This document shows positions 61,777-64,000 of a DNA stretch of 64,000 nt, piece by piece; the first letter of the stretch is position 1, and every line of letters begins with the position of its first letter. The notes under the pieces were generated by a model. It saw nothing but the letters and a program-made list of their open reading frames with translations. It made no database searches and was not told the origin of the DNA. This DNA is from Azospirillum brasilense (GTDB lineage Bacteria > Pseudomonadota > Alphaproteobacteria > Azospirillales > Azospirillaceae): the NCBI RefSeq assembly GCF_022023855.1, contig NZ_CP059449.1, positions 1,288,501-1,352,500 of the forward strand, written 5' to 3'. A program made the position numbers and the translations under genes.

Positions 61777-64000
61777 GCCGCCCGTCCGCGGGCCAGCTCG
61801 GAGCCGCCGTGGGTCTGGCCGGCGTCCAGGGAGAAGAAGGCCATCTGCTGGCGGAGCTGACCGGCCTGCTCCTCCAGCGAGCGGGCGGCGGCGGTGCTTT
61901 CCTCGACCAGCGCGGCGTTCTTCTGGGTCATCTCGTCCATCTGGGCGACGGCGGTGTTGACCTCGTCCAGGCCGGACGCCTGCTCGGCGGTGGCGCGGGC
62001 GATCTCCGACACGAGGTCGGCGACCCGCGCGATGCCCGCCACGATGTCGGTCAGCGAGGAGCCTGCGGAGCGGACCAGCTCCACCCCGTCCTTGACCTGC
62101 GCCCCGCTGTCGAGGATCAGCGTCTTGATCTCCTTGGACGCCTGGGCGGAGCGCTGCGCGAGGTTGCGCACCTCCTGCGCCACCACCGCGAAGCCGCGCC
62201 CGGCATCGCCGGCCCGCGCCGCCTCCACCGCCGCGTTCAGCGCCAGCAGGTTGGTCTGGAAGGCGATCTCGTCGATCACCCCGATGATGTCGGAAATCTT
62301 CTGCGACGAGCGCTCGATCCCGCGCATCGCCTCCACGGCGCTGGCGGCGACCTGACCGCCCTTCTCGGCGGCGCGGCGGGCGTCGTTGGCGAAGGCGTTG
62401 ACCTGCTGGGCGTTGTCGGCGTTGGAACGGACGGTGGCCGCCAGCTCCTCCATGCTCGCCGCCGTCTCCTCCAGCGAGGAGGCCTGCTGCTCGGTCCGCT
62501 CGGACAGGTCGAGGCTGCCGTCGGCGATCTCGCGGCTGGCCGCGGCGATGGATTCGGCGGCGCCGTTGATGCGGCGGACGATCTCCGACAGCTTTTCCGC
62601 CGTGCCGTTGAAATCGTCCTTCAGGCGCAGGAACACGCCCTCGTACGGCTTGTCGATGCGCCGCGACAGGTCGCCCTGCGACAGCGATTCCAGCATGGCG
62701 GCCAGATCCTCGGTCACGCCGGAGACGTTGGCGGCCAGCCGGTTCATGCCCTCGCTGACCAGCCGGAAGAAGCCGGTCTTGCCGTCCAGCGCGATGCTTT
62801 GGCTGAAGTCACCGCGCACGGCGCTGTCGACCATGGCGGCGATTTCCGCCTCGATGGACAGCTCCGCCGTCAGGTCGCGCCATTCGACGACGAGGCCCAG
62901 CTTCTCGCCGTGGCGTCCGGCGACCGGGCTGGCGGTGATCTCGAAGCTGCGGCGGCCTGCCTTCACCATGCCCTTGTAGGGGCTGGCGAGGCCGGTCAGG
63001 CTGGAGCGCAGGCGCGGGGCCTCGGTGTCGAGCGCGTCGAGAGTCGTCCCGATCAGCCCGGCAGCGTCGAAGGCGGGCAGGGCCTTGCGCAGGTCGCTCT
63101 CGGCGGTCTTGAACATCGCCAGCGCGGCGGCGTTGCAATAGGTGACGGTCCCGTCCTCGCCCACCGTCATGATGCAGGACGACACGCGGTCGAGCGCGAT
63201 TCCCGCCCGCACGGCGGTCACCGCGTCCTCCTTGAAGGCGGCGACGGCGCGGGCCATCGCGCCCAGCTCGTCGCGCCCGTCGGTGTGGGGGACGGTGACC
63301 GACAGATGGCCGTCGCTGAGGTCGGTCATCACCTTGCGGATGCCCTGGACCGGGCCGGTGATCGAGCGGGCGATGACCTGGGCGGCGCCGATGCCCAGCA
63401 GCAGCGACAGGCCGCCCAGCACCAGGGCCAGCAGGACGCTGTTCTCCACCTCGGCCTCGGCGCGGGACTCGATCCCCTTCTGCTCGGCGTGGATGGCGGT
63501 GGCGATGGAGTCCAGCGTCGCGTTCAGGGCGGTGACGACCTTGGCGACGACCTCGACGCGCAGGCGGTCGATCTCCTTGTCGGCGGCGACGGCGTCGCGG
63601 AAGGCGGTGCGGTAGCCCGGTGCCCGTTCCGCCACCTCGCGCAGCATCGCCGCCACGCGGGGTTCGGTCAGCAGGGCCTGCGCCTCGCGCACATGCTCCA
63701 GCATCTCGTCCAGGTTCTTTTCCATCGGCCCCGCGGCGGCGGCGTCGCGCATGCCGAGCGCGCGGTTGGCGAAGAGGCGGCTCAGCACCCAGTGCTTCTC
63801 CATCTCCTCCCCGACCAAGGCGGCGTCCTTGTCGCCGGTGGCCTGGGCGCCCTCGACGATGCGCTCCAGCGTCCCGGTGATCTGGGTGCCCAGCGGGTCC
63901 ATGGTCTGGCGGATGGCCGCGTCGTAGCGGTCGCGGACGACGCGGATCGCCTCGAACTGGGTGTGGTACTCGGTGTGCAGCCGCGCCAGCTCGGCGAAGG
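61773..64000 (-). CDS. methyl-accepting chemotaxis protein with HAMP and PAS (5' end outside window)
   Basis: The frame is open to the window end, so the start is beyond 64000; 741 residues are visible. The ATG at 63902 is internal: 32 in-frame codons precede it. Order: a helical periplasmic region; TM2 ([22 protein letters not shown]); HAMP ([13 protein letters not shown]); a PAS domain ([21 protein letters not shown]); a second HAMP-like segment; and a signalling hairpin with the tip [20 protein letters not shown]. No CheR-tethering pentapeptide is seen (it ends ELARGRAA). It is the first visible gene of a minus-strand operon leading through cheR-cheD-cheB to the second partner-switching set. 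Confidence 0.93.
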   Translation of the reverse strand, partial: FAELARLHTEYHTQFEAIRVVRDRYDAAIRQTMDPLGTQITGTLERIVEGAQATGDKDAALVGEEMEKHWVLSRLFANRALGMRDAAAAGPMEKNLDEMLEHVREAQALLTEPRVAAMLREVAERAPGYRTAFRDAVAADKEIDRLRVEVVAKVVTALNATLDSIATAIHAEQKGIESRAEAEVENSVLLALVLGGLSLLLGIGAAQVIARSITGPVQGIRKVMTDLSDGHLSVTVPHTDGRDELGAMARAVAAFKEDAVTAVRAGIALDRVSSCIMTVGEDGTVTYCNAAALAMFKTAESDLRKALPAFDAAGLIGTTLDALDTEAPRLRSSLTGLASPYKGMVKAGRRSFEITASPVAGRHGEKLGLVVEWRDLTAELSIEAEIAAMVDSAVRGDFSQSIALDGKTGFFRLVSEGMNRLAANVSGVTEDLAAMLESLSQGDLSRRIDKPYEGVFLRLKDDFNGTAEKLSEIVRRINGAAESIAAASREIADGSLDLSERTEQQASSLEETAASMEELAATVRSNADNAQQVNAFANDARRAAEKGGQVAASAVEAMRGIERSSQKISDIIGVIDEIAFQTNLLALNAAVEAARAGDAGRGFAVVAQEVRNLAQRSAQASKEIKTLILDSGAQVKDGVELVRSAGSSLTDIVAGIARVADLVSEIARATAEQASGLDEVNTAVAQMDEMTQKNAALVEESTAAARSLEEQAGQLRQQMAFFSLDAGQTHGGSELARGRAA

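Overview
The window is very GC-rich, densely packed bacterial chromosome. Its content fits an alphaproteobacterium of the Azospirillum/Rhodospirillales type: a ~1,600-residue NAD-glutamate dehydrogenase, an alphaproteobacterial (Mur-like) Fur, paired TctC-type binding proteins, a type III ornithine decarboxylase with a structured leader, a thioredoxin-LON-Trm112-DUF971 gene string, and many two-component and chemotaxis genes. The genus is inferred from gene content and protein flavour; no rRNA is present to confirm it. I see no phage, transposon, plasmid or CRISPR signature.

Layout. 1-3.1 kb: the end of a heparinase II/III family gene and purH. 3.2-7.8 kb (minus): a UMF1-type MFS transporter, three uncharacterised genes and a TPR protein with an arginine-methyltransferase-like domain. 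7.9-14.6 kb: NAD-glutamate dehydrogenase (minus), divergent from an HD-GYP regulator whose receiver has Glu at the phosphorylation site. 14.8-21.0 kb: two paralogous tricarboxylate-type binding proteins flanking a chemoreceptor, then an AEC transporter and an RraA/HMG-aldolase-like gene. 21.7-25.6 kb: tRNA-Gly(GCC), a ProX-type deacylase, thioredoxin-TPR, LON-domain, Trm112 and DUF971 proteins. 25.7-31.6 kb: cupin, HAD hydrolase, DUF1127, ornithine/lysine decarboxylase behind an attenuator-like leader with its own 40-codon ORF, MgtC, Bcr/CflA efflux and a YgjP-type metalloprotease. 31.8-38.8 kb: an orphan histidine kinase, a small secreted protein, and ugpBAEC plus a VOC protein. 39.2-44.6 kb: a small RTX protein, an RhlE-like helicase, Fur and a DUF1329 protein.

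44.7-64 kb is the most distinctive part. A hybrid kinase ending in an Hpt domain and a membrane sensor kinase lie next to a complete partner-switching set on the plus strand: STAS, RsbW-like ATPase, REC-PP2C phosphatase. A second set lies 1.9 kb away on the opposite strand: STAS, ATPase and two tandem REC-PP2C proteins, one of which has lost catalytic residues. This second set is the 3' end of a tightly spaced operon that begins with MCP, cheR, cheD, cheB and a soluble MCP-like protein. No sigma factor is visible. I infer that chemosensory and phosphorelay signals converge on an RsbU/V/W-type switch whose output is encoded elsewhere.

Most other long open frames are antisense or out-of-frame shadows caused by high GC and are omitted. 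Starts were moved downstream from the longest frame wherever a ribosome-binding site or the family N-terminus argued for it.
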